Below, piece by piece: positions 32,389-41,987 of a DNA stretch of 64,000 nucleotides; the stretch's first letter is position 1, and each line of letters starts with the position of its first letter. A program made the position numbers and the translations under genes. The notes under the pieces are model-generated. The model was not told the origin of the DNA, did not search any database, and saw only the letters and a program-made list of their open reading frames with translations. The stretch lies in contig NZ_CP014143.1 of NCBI RefSeq assembly GCF_001750105.1, positions 3,800,327 through 3,864,326 on the forward strand. The letters run 5' to 3'. Source of the stretch: Microbulbifer aggregans (GTDB taxonomy: Bacteria; Pseudomonadota; Gammaproteobacteria; Pseudomonadales; Cellvibrionaceae).

Positions 32389-32415
32389 GAAATTCCCCAA
32401 AGGCCCTTATGAAAA

Positions 32416-32691
32416 TTATTGTTCCGGAACCAGCACGCGCTCGTCTGAATCCGGCATATGCATGTTCAGTTTTTTCCGCGCCACCTGCTCGATGCGCCCG
32501 TATGCGGACCAGGCCCCCTTCTCCAGCAGCAGGCGCTCCTGTTCAAAGCGCAGCTCATCGCGCTCTTTTTGCGCGTCTACCAGCGCCGCAGTAAGGGTGC
32601 GACTGCGGTGGGTGGTATGCACCACCGCCAGTGCCGAAGCAATCACCCCCAGCCAGAGTCCGGCGAGCATCAACCCCCGTTTCGGCTTCAC
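32416..32691 (-). CDS. ftsL: Cell division protein FtsL
   Basis: Small bitopic divisome protein that forms a coiled coil with FtsB and helps activate FtsWI. It has 91 residues: membrane helix about 7-25, then a heptad-rich periplasmic segment about 30-65, then [10 protein letters not shown] typical of FtsL. The GTG at 32691 overlaps the rsmH stop by four bases (GTGA). Identified mainly by size, topology and its fixed place between rsmH and ftsI. Confidence 0.94.
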   Translation of the reverse strand: MKPKRGLMLAGLWLGVIASALAVVHTTHRSRTLTAALVDAQKERDELRFEQERLLLEKGAWSAYGRIEQVARKKLNMHMPDSDERVLVPEQ

Positions 32692-33638
32692 GCTGCCCGC
32701 TCCATACCCAGCTTCTCAGCCACGCGCATTACCGCACTGCGTGAACGGACGTTTTCACCCAGTTCCTCGGCCTCGGCTTTGACAGCCTTGCCGACTGACC
32801 GCAGCGTCTTTTTGATCTGGCTGTCCATTACCGGAAGCCCCCTGGGTATCGCCGGTCCGCGTTCTTTCTCACGGATAAATCGTTTCACCATCCGGTCTTC
32901 CAGCGAGTGGAAGCTGATCACCACCAGATGCCCGCCGGGTGCCAGCAGCTCAATCGACTTTTCCAGCGCCTGGCGCAAGTCGTCCAGCTCGCCGTTCACA
33001 TGGATACGAATGGCCTGAAATACCCTCGTGGCTGGGTGCTTGCCCTTCTCCCACGCGGGGTTTGCCTCTTTGACCACCTCCGCCAGGTCCAATGTGCGCT
33101 CAAAGGGGCGCTCCGCGCGTCGGCGCACGATGGCCCCAGCCATACGGCGAGCGAAGCGCTCTTCGCCATACTCCTTGAAAACTCGCGCCAATTCCGACTC
33201 GGATTCGGTATTGACCCACTCGGCGGCACTGATACCCCGGGTCGTGTCCATGCGCATATCCAGCGGCCCATCCTGCATAAAGCTGAAACCGCGTTGGGCC
33301 TGGTCCAACTGGGGGGAAGAAACCCCCAAGTCCAGCAAAATGCCGGTCACGCGCCCTGCTTCATCCTCAGCAGCCCGGTCCATATCGGCAAAAGAGCCGT
33401 GCCAGATTGAAAGGCGCGGATCACCGGCAAAACGCTCATTGCCGTAGGCCACTGCCTCTGGATCCTTGTCGATCGCCAGCAGGCGACCACTTTCATTCAA
33501 CCGCTCAAGGATCGCAGCGCTGTGACCACCACGGCCAAAGGTGCCATCGATATAAAAACCGCCCGGATCGGTGACCAGGGCGTCCACGGCCTCGCGCAAC
33601 AACACACTGCGATGCAACTCTTGTGACACCCGGGTCAT
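32688..33638 (-). CDS. rsmH: 16S rRNA (cytosine1402-N4)-methyltransferase RsmH
   Basis: SAM-dependent methyltransferase (MraW) that acts on C1402 of 16S rRNA, paired with RsmI, encoded at 36029. It has 316 residues, with GTFGRGGHS near 30-40, LAIDKDPEA near 55, and [12 protein letters not shown] and [13 protein letters not shown] blocks. The ribosome site GGAG abuts ATG 33638, so a GTG three codons downstream, nine bases from it, may be the real start. Confidence 0.97.
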   Translation of the reverse strand: MTRVSQELHRSVLLREAVDALVTDPGGFYIDGTFGRGGHSAAILERLNESGRLLAIDKDPEAVAYGNERFAGDPRLSIWHGSFADMDRAAEDEAGRVTGILLDLGVSSPQLDQAQRGFSFMQDGPLDMRMDTTRGISAAEWVNTESESELARVFKEYGEERFARRMAGAIVRRRAERPFERTLDLAEVVKEANPAWEKGKHPATRVFQAIRIHVNGELDDLRQALEKSIELLAPGGHLVVISFHSLEDRMVKRFIREKERGPAIPRGLPVMDSQIKKTLRSVGKAVKAEAEELGENVRSRSAVMRVAEKLGMERAA

Positions 33639-33650
33639 CTCCTATCTTTG

Positions 33651-34094
33651 CTACAGCGACAGCGAAGCCATCTCCTCCGGCATCTCGCCATCACCCTCAC
33701 TGCTGTCGAGCCATTCCATCCAGCGGTCTTCGCTCCACAGCTCCAATTTCTTACCCTGCCCCACCAACATCAGCTTCTTCTCCAGCCCGGCGTATTCCCG
33801 CAGGGTGGGCGGAATCAGCACACGGCCGTTGCCGTCCACCTGCAATTCGCAGGCGTAACCGATCAACAGCCGCTGGGCGCGACGGGCCACTTTATTAAAG
33901 CTAGACAGTGCTTCGATCTTTGGCAGAATTTCCTGCCACTGGGGCTCGGGATAAACCAGCAGGCAACGCTCTTCGGTGTGGGCGGTTACTACCAGGTTGC
34001 CGGCACACTCCTCCAGCAGCGTGTCGCGAACGCGCGCTGGAATCGCCAGACGCCCCTTGGCGTCCATATTGATAGCGTGGCTACCGAGATACAC
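33651..34094 (-). CDS. mraZ: Transcriptional regulator MraZ
   Basis: DNA-binding repressor of the dcw cluster with two AbrB-like SpoVT folds. It has 147 residues from GTG 34094, giving an N-terminus [20 protein letters not shown] that aligns with the family start; the second copy of the motif is [14 protein letters not shown]. The frame remains open to 34202, but the extra 36 residues have no family counterpart. Neither start has a good ribosome site, so the start is uncertain. It leads the cluster, downstream of four repeat boxes it probably binds. Confidence 0.92.
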   Translation of the reverse strand: MYLGSHAINMDAKGRLAIPARVRDTLLEECAGNLVVTAHTEERCLLVYPEPQWQEILPKIEALSSFNKVARRAQRLLIGYACELQVDGNGRVLIPPTLREYAGLEKKLMLVGQGKKLELWSEDRWMEWLDSSEGDGEMPEEMASLSL

Positions 34095-34219
34095 GAATGT
34101 GTCCGCTTGAAACCCGAGTTCTGCCCCCTCAAACCACCTGGGCGCGCTGTTATTAACGGGAAATCCTGTGTGTTTTTCATGCAGACAGTGGTAAATACCC
34201 ACTCACTCGCCCGCACAAA

Positions 34220-34253
34220 CCACCAAAACCCACAAAACTCCACTTTTCTCCAC
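34220..34253 (-). promoter_or_regulatory. MraZ operator: four GTGG boxes at 10-bp spacing
   Basis: On the minus strand GTGGAG, GTGGAG, GTGGGT and GTGGTT occur with their GTGG cores exactly 10 bases apart (complement CCAC at 34220, 34230, 34240 and 34250). E. coli MraZ binds TGGGN direct repeats with five-base spacers, the same 10-base period. The boxes begin at the expected transcription start of the promoter at 34261-34288. Confidence 0.8.
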
Positions 34254-34260
34254 CTCCGAC

Positions 34261-34288
34261 ACTATAAATCTGGATGGTGCAAAGTCAA
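34261..34288 (-). promoter_or_regulatory. Sigma-70 promoter of the dcw cluster (Pmra)
   Basis: TTGACT (-35) and TATAGT (-10) separated by 16 bases on the minus strand. Transcription would start near 34254, directly at the first MraZ box, so bound MraZ would block initiation. Between 34289 and the divergent gene at 34640 I see only AT-rich sequence with no convincing gene. Confidence 0.75.
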
Positions 34289-34639
34289 GGAAATAGACGG
34301 AAGGAAAACGAAGAAAACCCAGTAAATTCGCGGGCTGCGGGGTTAATGAAGCTCAATATGAGGAATTTTCCCGCCAAATTATCGGGCCTGAAGCAAGTAC
34401 TCACTTTTTAAACTTAAGAGACTACTTTAACTTTCGATCGGAGGTGACTGAATAAAGGGCCGCAAGCGAACACTCACACCAGTTTGAATGCTTTTTAAAC
34501 ACCAAAAAAGCAGCATAATCATCGAGATCGCTATTTACCGGTAACCCCTGCCTAGATCCCCCTCTCTGACGCATAATTACCCAAAGGGACACTCCGCGCC
34601 CAACAAATGACCGCACTCACAATAAAAAGGACACAACCC

Positions 34640-35434
34640 GTGAAACGCTTTCTGCTTGGCTTGGCCTGCACCTTGATCATCGCTGTGGGCGCCGTCGCCA
34701 GCGATTCCGGCCGGGTGTATCTGCCCGTGGATGACGCCATGGAGGCCGTCGATCACACCCTGTCCACTGCAAGACAGCACAAAAAACGGGCTCTGATCAT
34801 CATGGGGGCCAACTGGTGTCACGACAGCCGCGCGCTGGCGACCAGCCTCCAGTCAGAAGAAGTGGCCGAAACGGTTTCCGAAGCGTTCGAGATCCAGTTT
34901 GTGGACGTGGGCTTTCTTGAGAAGAATTTTGAAATCAATCGCCGCTTCGGCCTGCCGGTTATCTTTGGCACTCCCACGGTACTGGCGATCGATCCGGAAA
35001 CGGAACAGCTGATTAATCGGTCTTCACTGCACATCTGGAGCAACGCCGCCAGCTTCAGCTCCGACGAAGTCCAGGAGAAACTAATCGCCTTGCGAAATGT
35101 GCCACTAGAACCACTGGAACCAATAGAACAACGCGAACCACTGGCCAGCCTGATGGCACAGATCGATGAATTTGAGCGGGTGCAGGCAGAACGCATCTAC
35201 CGCGGCTTCGGCGTCGTGGGTCCAATGCTGGCCAGCTACAAAGCGGGCGACAAACCCGACAATTTCCAGGACTACTGGCAACAGCTTTACGAAATGCGCT
35301 CCAAGCTACCGAATGACCTACTAGCGCTTCGCCACCAGGCGAAAGCCCAAATCAAATCAGGAGAAGAGGGCTTCTCACTCCAATTTCCGGTCTATCCGGC
35401 CTTTGACTGGGAAAAGTCCCCGTCAGGCGACTGA
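34640..35434 (+). CDS. Exported thioredoxin-fold protein with a single active-site Cys
   Basis: It has 264 residues from GTG 34640, with AAGGA about 10 bases upstream; an earlier frame to 34607 has no ribosome site. Signal peptide about 1-20, cleavage near AVA/SDS. The thioredoxin-like core contains ANWCHDS (Cys60, then Ser where a second Cys would be) and a later FGTPTVLAID segment with the cis-Pro. The remaining 120 residues are helical and unassigned. A CxxS site suggests glutathione-linked or isomerase-type chemistry, or a degenerate protein. It is divergent from mraZ. Function unknown. Confidence 0.75.
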   Translation: MKRFLLGLACTLIIAVGAVASDSGRVYLPVDDAMEAVDHTLSTARQHKKRALIIMGANWCHDSRALATSLQSEEVAETVSEAFEIQFVDVGFLEKNFEINRRFGLPVIFGTPTVLAIDPETEQLINRSSLHIWSNAASFSSDEVQEKLIALRNVPLEPLEPIEQREPLASLMAQIDEFERVQAERIYRGFGVVGPMLASYKAGDKPDNFQDYWQQLYEMRSKLPNDLLALRHQAKAQIKSGEEGFSLQFPVYPAFDWEKSPSGD

Positions 35435-35609
35435 AGCGGATGGAAATAAGTGATCAGAGCTGATCAATGAAGGGCTGAGGAGATAACCGCAAGCACCAAC
35501 AGTCAACGCCCCTACTGAGAAGGCCAACTCGTTGCCGGTAATCTCGTGGCGGGCCGTTGCCTGCTGCAAGCCGTTCCCCAGACTCAATTACGGAACGACT
35601 TGGAAAATA

Positions 35610-35968
<359 letters not shown>

Positions 35969-36028
35969 CAAGCCTAATGAGGCCGCCGCCCGCGCGCAAG
36001 GACTATTTGAGACTGGCGTCCAGTCTGG

Positions 36029-36871
36029 TCAGGATTTCTGCTCCAGCCCCCAGTTATAGAGCGCCTTCTTCTTTACCCCGGTGATCTCCGCGGCCAGTGC
36101 GGCGGCACGCTTCGGTGGCAGCTCTGACATCAGCAGCTTCATGACTCTCTGCGCTTCCGCGTCCACTTCCCCGGCCTGGCTGACATCCGCTCCTCGCACC
36201 ATCAACACAATTTCTCCGCGCTGCTGGTTACTATCCGCCCGTACCCAGGCTGCCAGTTCCTGGAGCGGGGCCAGATGGAAGGTCTCGAACGCCTTGGTCA
36301 GCTCCCGGGCAATCACCGCCTCCCGCTCGGCTCCGAAAATCTCTGTCATCGCATCGAGCGTATCCGCGACCCTGTGGGGCGCCTCGTAAAAAACCAGGGT
36401 CCTCGGATCAGCGGCCAGCGCCTGCAGGGCATTGGCCCTGGCACCGGGCTTGGCCGGCAGGAAACCTTCGAAACTGAAGCGGTCACTGGGAAGGCCCGCA
36501 GCGCTCAGCGCGGCCACAAACGCGCAGGCACCGGGGATAGGAACCACTTTAATGCCGCGGCTGCGAGCCTCGCGGACCAGGCGGTAACCGGGATCGGAGA
36601 TCAGGGGGGTGCCCGCATCGGAGATCAGGGCGATAGTGCGCCCTCCCTCCAGCTGGGCCAACAACTCGCCGGTACGTTTGTCGTCCGAGTGGTCATGGTA
36701 GGCAACCAGCGGCGTTGTGATGCTGAAGTGGGAAAAAAGTCTCTGACTGTGACGTGTGTCTTCCGCCGCCACCAGGTCGGCGGATTGTAGAACTTCAATG
36801 GCTCGCGGTACCATATCCGCCAAATTGCCAATCGGTGTTGCGACTACATATAGCACCTGATCCGACCCCAT
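36029..36871 (-). CDS. rsmI: 16S rRNA (cytidine1402-2'-O)-methyltransferase RsmI
   Basis: Methylates the ribose of C1402 in 16S rRNA, the same nucleotide that RsmH modifies. It has 280 residues of the TP-methylase (SAM/tetrapyrrole) fold: YVVATPIGNLADM near the start, LISDAGTPLISDPG about 78-95, FYEAPHRV in the middle, and a C-terminal helical tail. It is divergent from lpoA, the usual arrangement. Confidence 0.97.
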   Translation of the reverse strand: MGSDQVLYVVATPIGNLADMVPRAIEVLQSADLVAAEDTRHSQRLFSHFSITTPLVAYHDHSDDKRTGELLAQLEGGRTIALISDAGTPLISDPGYRLVREARSRGIKVVPIPGACAFVAALSAAGLPSDRFSFEGFLPAKPGARANALQALAADPRTLVFYEAPHRVADTLDAMTEIFGAEREAVIARELTKAFETFHLAPLQELAAWVRADSNQQRGEIVLMVRGADVSQAGEVDAEAQRVMKLLMSELPPKRAAALAAEITGVKKKALYNWGLEQKS

Positions 36872-36907
36872 TGTTCACTCCGATTTAAAGAATTGCGGGA
36901 GAAGCAT

Positions 36908-38827
36908 ATGTCCGCCCAGTCCCGGCGCACGCCTCAGATGTTCGCCAGAGTTGCCGCCGGCGCACTGGCTCTGGCCCTGGCCGCCTGCCAGACACCGGCG
37001 CCCAAGCCTGGCGCCCAGCCCCAGATGCCGGTCACCGGCCCTGCGGCGAGCCGCGCCAGCGCCCAGCAACTACTGCAGAGCGCCCGGAGCCTGCCGTCTC
37101 CCCAACGCGACCAGCAGAGCCTGCAGGCGGCGGCCATTCTATACGACTTGGGTGAGGCTGAGGGCGCCCGTGAAGCGGTCACACAGATCGACCCGAACCA
37201 GCTGAGCGATGTGCAGTTTGCCCGCTACGCCCATGTCTACGGCAACATTCTGGCCTCCGACGACGAGTTCTTCCGGGCTCTCGACCTGGCTGCCTCGCCG
37301 CGCCTCGACGGCACCTGGCTACAGCTTCCGCGGGAAACCTCCCTGCCTCTGCGAGACCTTAGGGCCGACCTCTGGGGGCTGCTCGGGGACCTGGACAGCG
37401 CCATCGCCGAGCGCCAGCAGATCGCTATGATGGCCCAGGATACGGAGATGGTCGCCGAGAATAACGACGGCTTCTGGCAACTGCTTACCCAGCTGCCCTC
37501 CAGCGAGCTGCATCTGCGCGCAGATGAAACCAACGATCCGCTGATGCGGGGCTGGTACGAGCTGGCCCTGGTAGGACGCGACACCCAGACCGATATCAGC
37601 TCCCAGCTGACCGCTCTCAGCCGCTGGCGTCAGCAGTGGCCACGACATACTGCTGCCAGCAACCCGCCTCAGGCCTTGCGCCTGCTGGAGCAACTGGCAG
37701 CGCAGCGGGCTGACCATGTTGCCCTGCTACTGCCACTGTCCGGCCCACTGGGCAGTGCCGGCCGCGCGATTCGCGACGGCTTTATGGCCGCTTATTACAC
37801 GTCCCTGGAAGCGGGGGCGCCCACTCCGAAAGTGCAGGTTTACGATACCGGCACCGAAAAGCCGTTCGATGAGCTCTACCAGGAAGCCGTCAACGCCGGC
37901 GCCCAGGCCATCGTAGGCCCGCTAGACAAGCAGAAGGTCGCTAACCTGGTGGCTACCGAGAAGCTGCCGGTGCCCACCCTGGCGCTCAACTATGCCGATG
38001 AAGGCCGCCTGACCAGTGACCTGGTGCAGTTCGGGCTGGCAATTGAGGATGAGGCGCGTCAGGTTGCCCGTCAGGCCTACCGCCAGGGCCACCGCCAGGC
38101 CATGATCCTCGCCGGTGATTCCGGCTGGGGGCAGCGCGGTGCCGATGCCTTTACCGAGGAATTCCAGCAGCTGGGCGGCTCAGTTAGCGTCCGCCGCACA
38201 TTCCACGACCGCAGCAACTTCTCCAAACTGGTCAGCGACACCCTGCTGATCCCGGAGAGTAAATCCCGGGAAGCCGCCCTGCGTCGCCAGCTGGCTGCGC
38301 CAATGGAGTTCACCCCCCGTCGACGCGGCGATGTGGACATGCTGTTCCTCCTCGCCCAGCCGGAACAGGCCCGCCAGATCAATCCGATGCTGGCCTTCTT
38401 CTATGCCAGCGACCTGCCGGTGTTCGCCACTTCCCAGGTATTCGCCGGCACGGTTAACCGGGAGCGGGACAGGGATATCAACGGCGTTCGCTTTACCGCC
38501 CTGCCGTGGCTGTTCGAGGGTGAGAACCAGACCAAGCAGGCAATCGAGTCCCAGGCGTCCCCTGCGCCGGCCTTCGCGCGACTGTATGCGCTGGGCGCAG
38601 ATGCTTTCCGCCTCTTTCCGCGCCTCCCCATGCTGCGCCAGTTCCCCGAGCAGCGGGTCCACGGCCTGACCGGTGCGCTGAGCCTGACAGCTGACGGCCG
38701 TATCGTGCGCGAACAGGTGTGGGCGCGGATCGACAAGGGGGCACCGGTGCCCATCACCACGGCGGTGGAGCCACTGGCCCCGCCGGCAGAGAGCATCGAA
38801 CTATCCAGCAGCGGTGAAAATCTTTAA
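36908..38827 (+). CDS. lpoA: Outer-membrane lipoprotein LpoA, activator of PBP1A
   Basis: Lipoprotein reaching from the outer membrane to stimulate the bifunctional synthase PBP1A. It has 639 residues from ATG 36908 after GGGAG. The signal peptide ends in a lipobox LAAC (Cys27), followed by a Pro-rich linker. A TPR-like helical region (about 45-260) precedes a periplasmic-binding-protein-like domain (about 265-620), beginning HVALLLPLSGPLGSAG. It overlaps the next gene if yraN uses its first GTG. Confidence 0.93.
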   Translation: MSAQSRRTPQMFARVAAGALALALAACQTPAPKPGAQPQMPVTGPAASRASAQQLLQSARSLPSPQRDQQSLQAAAILYDLGEAEGAREAVTQIDPNQLSDVQFARYAHVYGNILASDDEFFRALDLAASPRLDGTWLQLPRETSLPLRDLRADLWGLLGDLDSAIAERQQIAMMAQDTEMVAENNDGFWQLLTQLPSSELHLRADETNDPLMRGWYELALVGRDTQTDISSQLTALSRWRQQWPRHTAASNPPQALRLLEQLAAQRADHVALLLPLSGPLGSAGRAIRDGFMAAYYTSLEAGAPTPKVQVYDTGTEKPFDELYQEAVNAGAQAIVGPLDKQKVANLVATEKLPVPTLALNYADEGRLTSDLVQFGLAIEDEARQVARQAYRQGHRQAMILAGDSGWGQRGADAFTEEFQQLGGSVSVRRTFHDRSNFSKLVSDTLLIPESKSREAALRRQLAAPMEFTPRRRGDVDMLFLLAQPEQARQINPMLAFFYASDLPVFATSQVFAGTVNRERDRDINGVRFTALPWLFEGENQTKQAIESQASPAPAFARLYALGADAFRLFPRLPMLRQFPEQRVHGLTGALSLTADGRIVREQVWARIDKGAPVPITTAVEPLAPPAESIELSSSGENL

Positions 38828-39212
38828 AAGCAGGGACAGCAGCGGGAGTCTGGTGACAGAAGCCAAGTCAATCGGCTCCCGAATGGAGGAGGCCGCAGCG
38901 CACTATCTGGCTGCCGCAGGCCTCCATATTGTCGAGTCCAATTTCCGCACTCACTGTGGCGAGATTGACCTGGTGGCCAGAGATGGAGACATACTGGTCT
39001 TTGTCGAGGTTCGCTACCGGCGCTCCCGCGCATTCGGTGGCGCTGCCGCCAGTGTGGACCGGCGCAAGCAGCAGAAACTGCTCATTGCGGCTAATCACTA
39101 CCTGCAGCAAAAACGGCTGGACTGTACGTGTCGCTTTGATGTCGTTGCGATTGACGGCGTCGGCAGTAACCAACAGATCGAGTGGATAAAAAGCGCCTTT
39201 GAAGCGCATTGA
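38814..39212 (+). CDS. yraN: YraN/UPF0102 family endonuclease-like protein
   Basis: Small protein with a restriction-endonuclease-like core; cellular role unclear. It has 132 residues. Core motif: GEIDLVARDGDILVFVEVRYR, with the Asp and Glu-x-Lys/Arg arrangement of the fold, then FGGAAASVDRRKQ. GTG 38814 overlaps lpoA by 14 bases; another GTG at 38853, just after GCGGGAG, has the better ribosome site and would give about 119 residues. Confidence 0.92.
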   Translation: MKIFKSRDSSGSLVTEAKSIGSRMEEAAAHYLAAAGLHIVESNFRTHCGEIDLVARDGDILVFVEVRYRRSRAFGGAAASVDRRKQQKLLIAANHYLQQKRLDCTCRFDVVAIDGVGSNQQIEWIKSAFEAH

Positions 39213-39278
39213 GCTGTAAACGGCCAGAAGGCCTGACTGATACAAAAGCGGGCTCAGAACCGCACGAATAGGCAGGGA

Positions 39279-39869
39279 ATGGAACAGAGAGTCGTCACCC
39301 TTTTTCACCGCAGCCTCGAGGCAACCATGAACGCCGGCGAGGTACTGGCCCCACTGATTGCCGAGGCCAGCGATATGATCGTTCACACCCTGCTGGGTGA
39401 GAACAAGCTGCTGCTCTGCGGCAATGGCGTCAGCGGGGCCCTGGCACAGAGCTTCGCCGCGCAGATGCAGGGAGGCTTTCAACGGGAGCGCCCGGCACTG
39501 CCGGCTATCGCCCTCAGCAGTGATGCCGTCTCCCTTGGCACCGTGGTGCGTAATCATGGCCGCGCGGAGTCTTTTGCGCGACCGGTGCGGGCCCTCGGTC
39601 AGCCCGGAGACCTGCTGGTGATTATTTCCAACGACGGTCGCGATTCAAACCTGGTGCAGGCCATGCGGGCCGCCAGAGACCGCGATATGGGCATCCTGGC
39701 ACTGACCGGTGGTGACGGCGGTGACTGTGCTGCGCTTCTTGATATGGACGATATTGAACTGCGCGTGCCTTCTGAAGTCGCAGCAGAGGTGCACCAGGTA
39801 CATCTACTAACCATTTTCTGCCTGTGCGATCTCATCGACAGCAGTTTGTTCGGTGGCTACGAGGACTGA
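39279..39869 (+). CDS. diaA: SIS-domain protein, DiaA-like
   Basis: Likely DnaA-binding initiator-associating protein DiaA; related to phosphoheptose isomerase GmhA. It has 196 residues in one SIS domain, with LLCGNGVSGALAQSF (about 47-60) for sugar-phosphate binding and the typical VIISNDGRDSNL segment. GmhA catalytic residues are not all evident, and the position between yraN and dolP matches DiaA. A GmhA function cannot be excluded from sequence alone. Confidence 0.85.
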   Translation: MEQRVVTLFHRSLEATMNAGEVLAPLIAEASDMIVHTLLGENKLLLCGNGVSGALAQSFAAQMQGGFQRERPALPAIALSSDAVSLGTVVRNHGRAESFARPVRALGQPGDLLVIISNDGRDSNLVQAMRAARDRDMGILALTGGDGGDCAALLDMDDIELRVPSEVAAEVHQVHLLTIFCLCDLIDSSLFGGYED

Positions 39870-39872
39870 TAA

Positions 39873-40472
39873 ATGAACCGATTTTTGAATAGTTTGAATA
39901 ACGGGAAAAAATCCCTGCTGACCGCATTGCTCACCACTGTGTTGCTGGGTGGCTGTGCCACCGTGCTGGAGGCAACCAATGACGGCCCCATCCAGGAGGA
40001 CCCGGGTGAGCGTTCACTGGGCACCTATCTTGATGACGAGAAGATCGAGACGGTCACCACCGTCAATGTCAACAAGGCACACCCGGATCTGAAAGCATCC
40101 AACATCAACGTCAATGTGTTCAACGGCGTTGTCCTGCTCACCGGACAGGTACCCAATAACGAGCTGCGCCTGTTAGCGGGCCGAACTGCACAGCAGGTCA
40201 AGAACGTGCGCCAGGTTTACAACGAGATTCAGGTGCGCGGCAAAGTTTCACTGCTTGCCAGCAGCAGCGATGCGTGGCTGACCACCAAGGTGCGCAGCAA
40301 CCTGCTGGCCAATAAGGAGATCGACAGCGGCCGCATCAACGTGATCACCGAAAACGGTGTTGTTTACCTGATGGGCCTGCTGACCCGCGCCGAGGCAGAG
40401 CGGGCTGCCGATGCCACCCGCGGTATCGGCGGTGTGCAGAAAGTGGTCAAGGCGGTGGAATATATCGACTGA
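39873..40472 (+). CDS. dolP: Two-BON-domain outer-membrane lipoprotein DolP (YraP)
   Basis: Lipoprotein that binds anionic phospholipid and supports outer-membrane integrity and cell-division-site amidases. It has 199 residues, with signal peptide and lipobox LLGGC (Cys28). BON domain 1 is about 60-130, with VNVFNGVVLLTGQVPN; BON domain 2 is about 135-199, with VITENGVVYLMGLLTRAE. It starts three bases after diaA and ends the lpoA-yraN-diaA-dolP run. Confidence 0.95.
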   Translation: MNRFLNSLNNGKKSLLTALLTTVLLGGCATVLEATNDGPIQEDPGERSLGTYLDDEKIETVTTVNVNKAHPDLKASNINVNVFNGVVLLTGQVPNNELRLLAGRTAQQVKNVRQVYNEIQVRGKVSLLASSSDAWLTTKVRSNLLANKEIDSGRINVITENGVVYLMGLLTRAEAERAADATRGIGGVQKVVKAVEYID

Positions 40473-40513
40473 TCCATTGGTCACTGGTCGCAGGGACAGC
40501 GACTCTCGGAAAT

Positions 40514-40544
40514 AAAAAACGGAGGCCTGAGCCTCCGTTTTTTT
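40514..40544. terminator. Bidirectional terminator between dolP and the thiolase gene
   Basis: ACGGAGGC / GCCTCCGT stem with a 4-base loop, A-rich on the left and seven T on the right. It serves the convergent genes on both sides. Confidence 0.9.
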
Positions 40545-40565
40545 ATTGCTGCATTAGCGTGACTG

Positions 40566-41756
40566 TCACACTCGCTCAATCGCGACTGCAGTCGCCTCGC
40601 CGCCACCGATACAGAGACTGGCGATGCCTTTTTTCAGGCCCCGCTTTTCCAGCGCACCCAGCAGGGTCACCAGAATCCGCGCACCGCTGGCGCCCAGCGG
40701 ATGGCCGAGCGCACAGGCACCGCCGTTCACATTGACCTTGTCGCGGGGGAGGCCCAGCTCTTTCATGGCCGACATGGTCACTACCGCAAAGGCCTCGTTG
40801 ATCTCAAACAGATCGACTTCATCAGTATTCCAGCCGGTTTTTTCCAGCAGCTTCTGCATCGCCCCGACCGGAGCCGTGGTGAACCACTCCGGCTCCTGGG
40901 CAAACTGCGTCTGCCCCTTGAGGACAGCCAGTGCTTTCAGTCCACGCGCCTTGGCTTCGCTCTCGCGCATCAGCACCAGCGCAGCGGCGCCGTCAGAGAT
41001 GGAGCTGGCGTTAGCCGCAGTCACGGTACCATCCTTGCGAAATGCCGGCTTCAGCTGCGGGATCTTGTCCGGGCGCGCGTTACCGGGTCCTTCATCGACG
41101 GAAACCGTTACATCACCGCGGCGGGAGGCTACGGTCACCGGGGCGATCTCACGCTCGAATGAGCCACTGTCGATCGCGCTGCTAGCGCGAGCCAGGGATT
41201 CCAGAGCAAACGCGTCCTGCTCCTCCCGGGTAAAGCTGTACTTGTCAGCGGTGCACTCGGCAAAAGTGCCCATCAGCTGGCCGTCGTAGGCATTCTCGAG
41301 ACCATCGGTGAACATGTGGTCCAGGGCCTTGCCGTGACCGAGTCGCATGCCGCTGCGGGCGTTAGGCAGCAGATAAGGGGCATTACTCATGCTCTCCATA
41401 CCGCCGGCCACTACTACCTTGGCATCACCGACCAGCAGGGCGTCGCGGGCCATCATCACCGTTTTCATGCCCGAGCCGCAGACCTTGTTGACTGTGCTGG
41501 TAGGTGTGCCCTGGGGGATACCGGCACCCAGTGCGGCCTGCCGCGCGGGAGCCTGGCCCACACCGGCCGGCAGCACACAGCCCATCAATACCTCATCCAC
41601 CTCTGCAGGGGCGATACCGGCATCCTCGAGCGCACCCTTGATCGCTACTGCCCCCAGCTGCGGGGCGCTCAGCGCCGACAGCGCGCCCTGCATGGCGCCC
41701 ATCGGGGTGCGGGCCATACCGACGATGACCACTGGATCTGAAGTTACTTCACTCAT
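40566..41756 (-). CDS. Acetyl-CoA C-acetyltransferase (thiolase)
   Basis: Biosynthetic-type thiolase that interconverts two acetyl-CoA and acetoacetyl-CoA. It has 396 residues from ATG 41756 (GGGAGCAGCCAGT upstream); a frame open to 41864 is unsupported. The acylated Cys is Cys93 in VNKVCGSGMK. The His and second Cys are in NGGACALGHPLGASG and LCIGGGEA. It stands alone, divergent from lemA. The role could be PHB/ketone metabolism or amino-acid catabolism; no partner genes are nearby to decide. Confidence 0.93.
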   Translation of the reverse strand: MSEVTSDPVVIVGMARTPMGAMQGALSALSAPQLGAVAIKGALEDAGIAPAEVDEVLMGCVLPAGVGQAPARQAALGAGIPQGTPTSTVNKVCGSGMKTVMMARDALLVGDAKVVVAGGMESMSNAPYLLPNARSGMRLGHGKALDHMFTDGLENAYDGQLMGTFAECTADKYSFTREEQDAFALESLARASSAIDSGSFEREIAPVTVASRRGDVTVSVDEGPGNARPDKIPQLKPAFRKDGTVTAANASSISDGAAALVLMRESEAKARGLKALAVLKGQTQFAQEPEWFTTAPVGAMQKLLEKTGWNTDEVDLFEINEAFAVVTMSAMKELGLPRDKVNVNGGACALGHPLGASGARILVTLLGALEKRGLKKGIASLCIGGGEATAVAIERV

Positions 41757-41987
41757 ACTGGCTGCTCCCAAAGTTGACCCGTTGCCCACCACACAGTCGC
41801 GGGGCACGGGCGGATTCATTATTTCGGGGCGCAGTATAACCGAACCGCCACCCTCCCCGGCCATCCGCCTTTAGAACGACCTGCGGGCGGGATTTGGGCC
41901 CCAATTCTGACCAGCAGCGCATGGTATGATCCGGAGCCAGTGCCGCGCCAAGTGCGGCCGGGATAACAACTGCAAAGAAGGAACACC

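Noticed and set aside
39279..39869. Phosphoheptose isomerase GmhA
   Set aside because: SIS fold is shared, but the neighbourhood (yraN, dolP) fits DiaA and the isomerase residues are not clearly all present; kept as DiaA-like.
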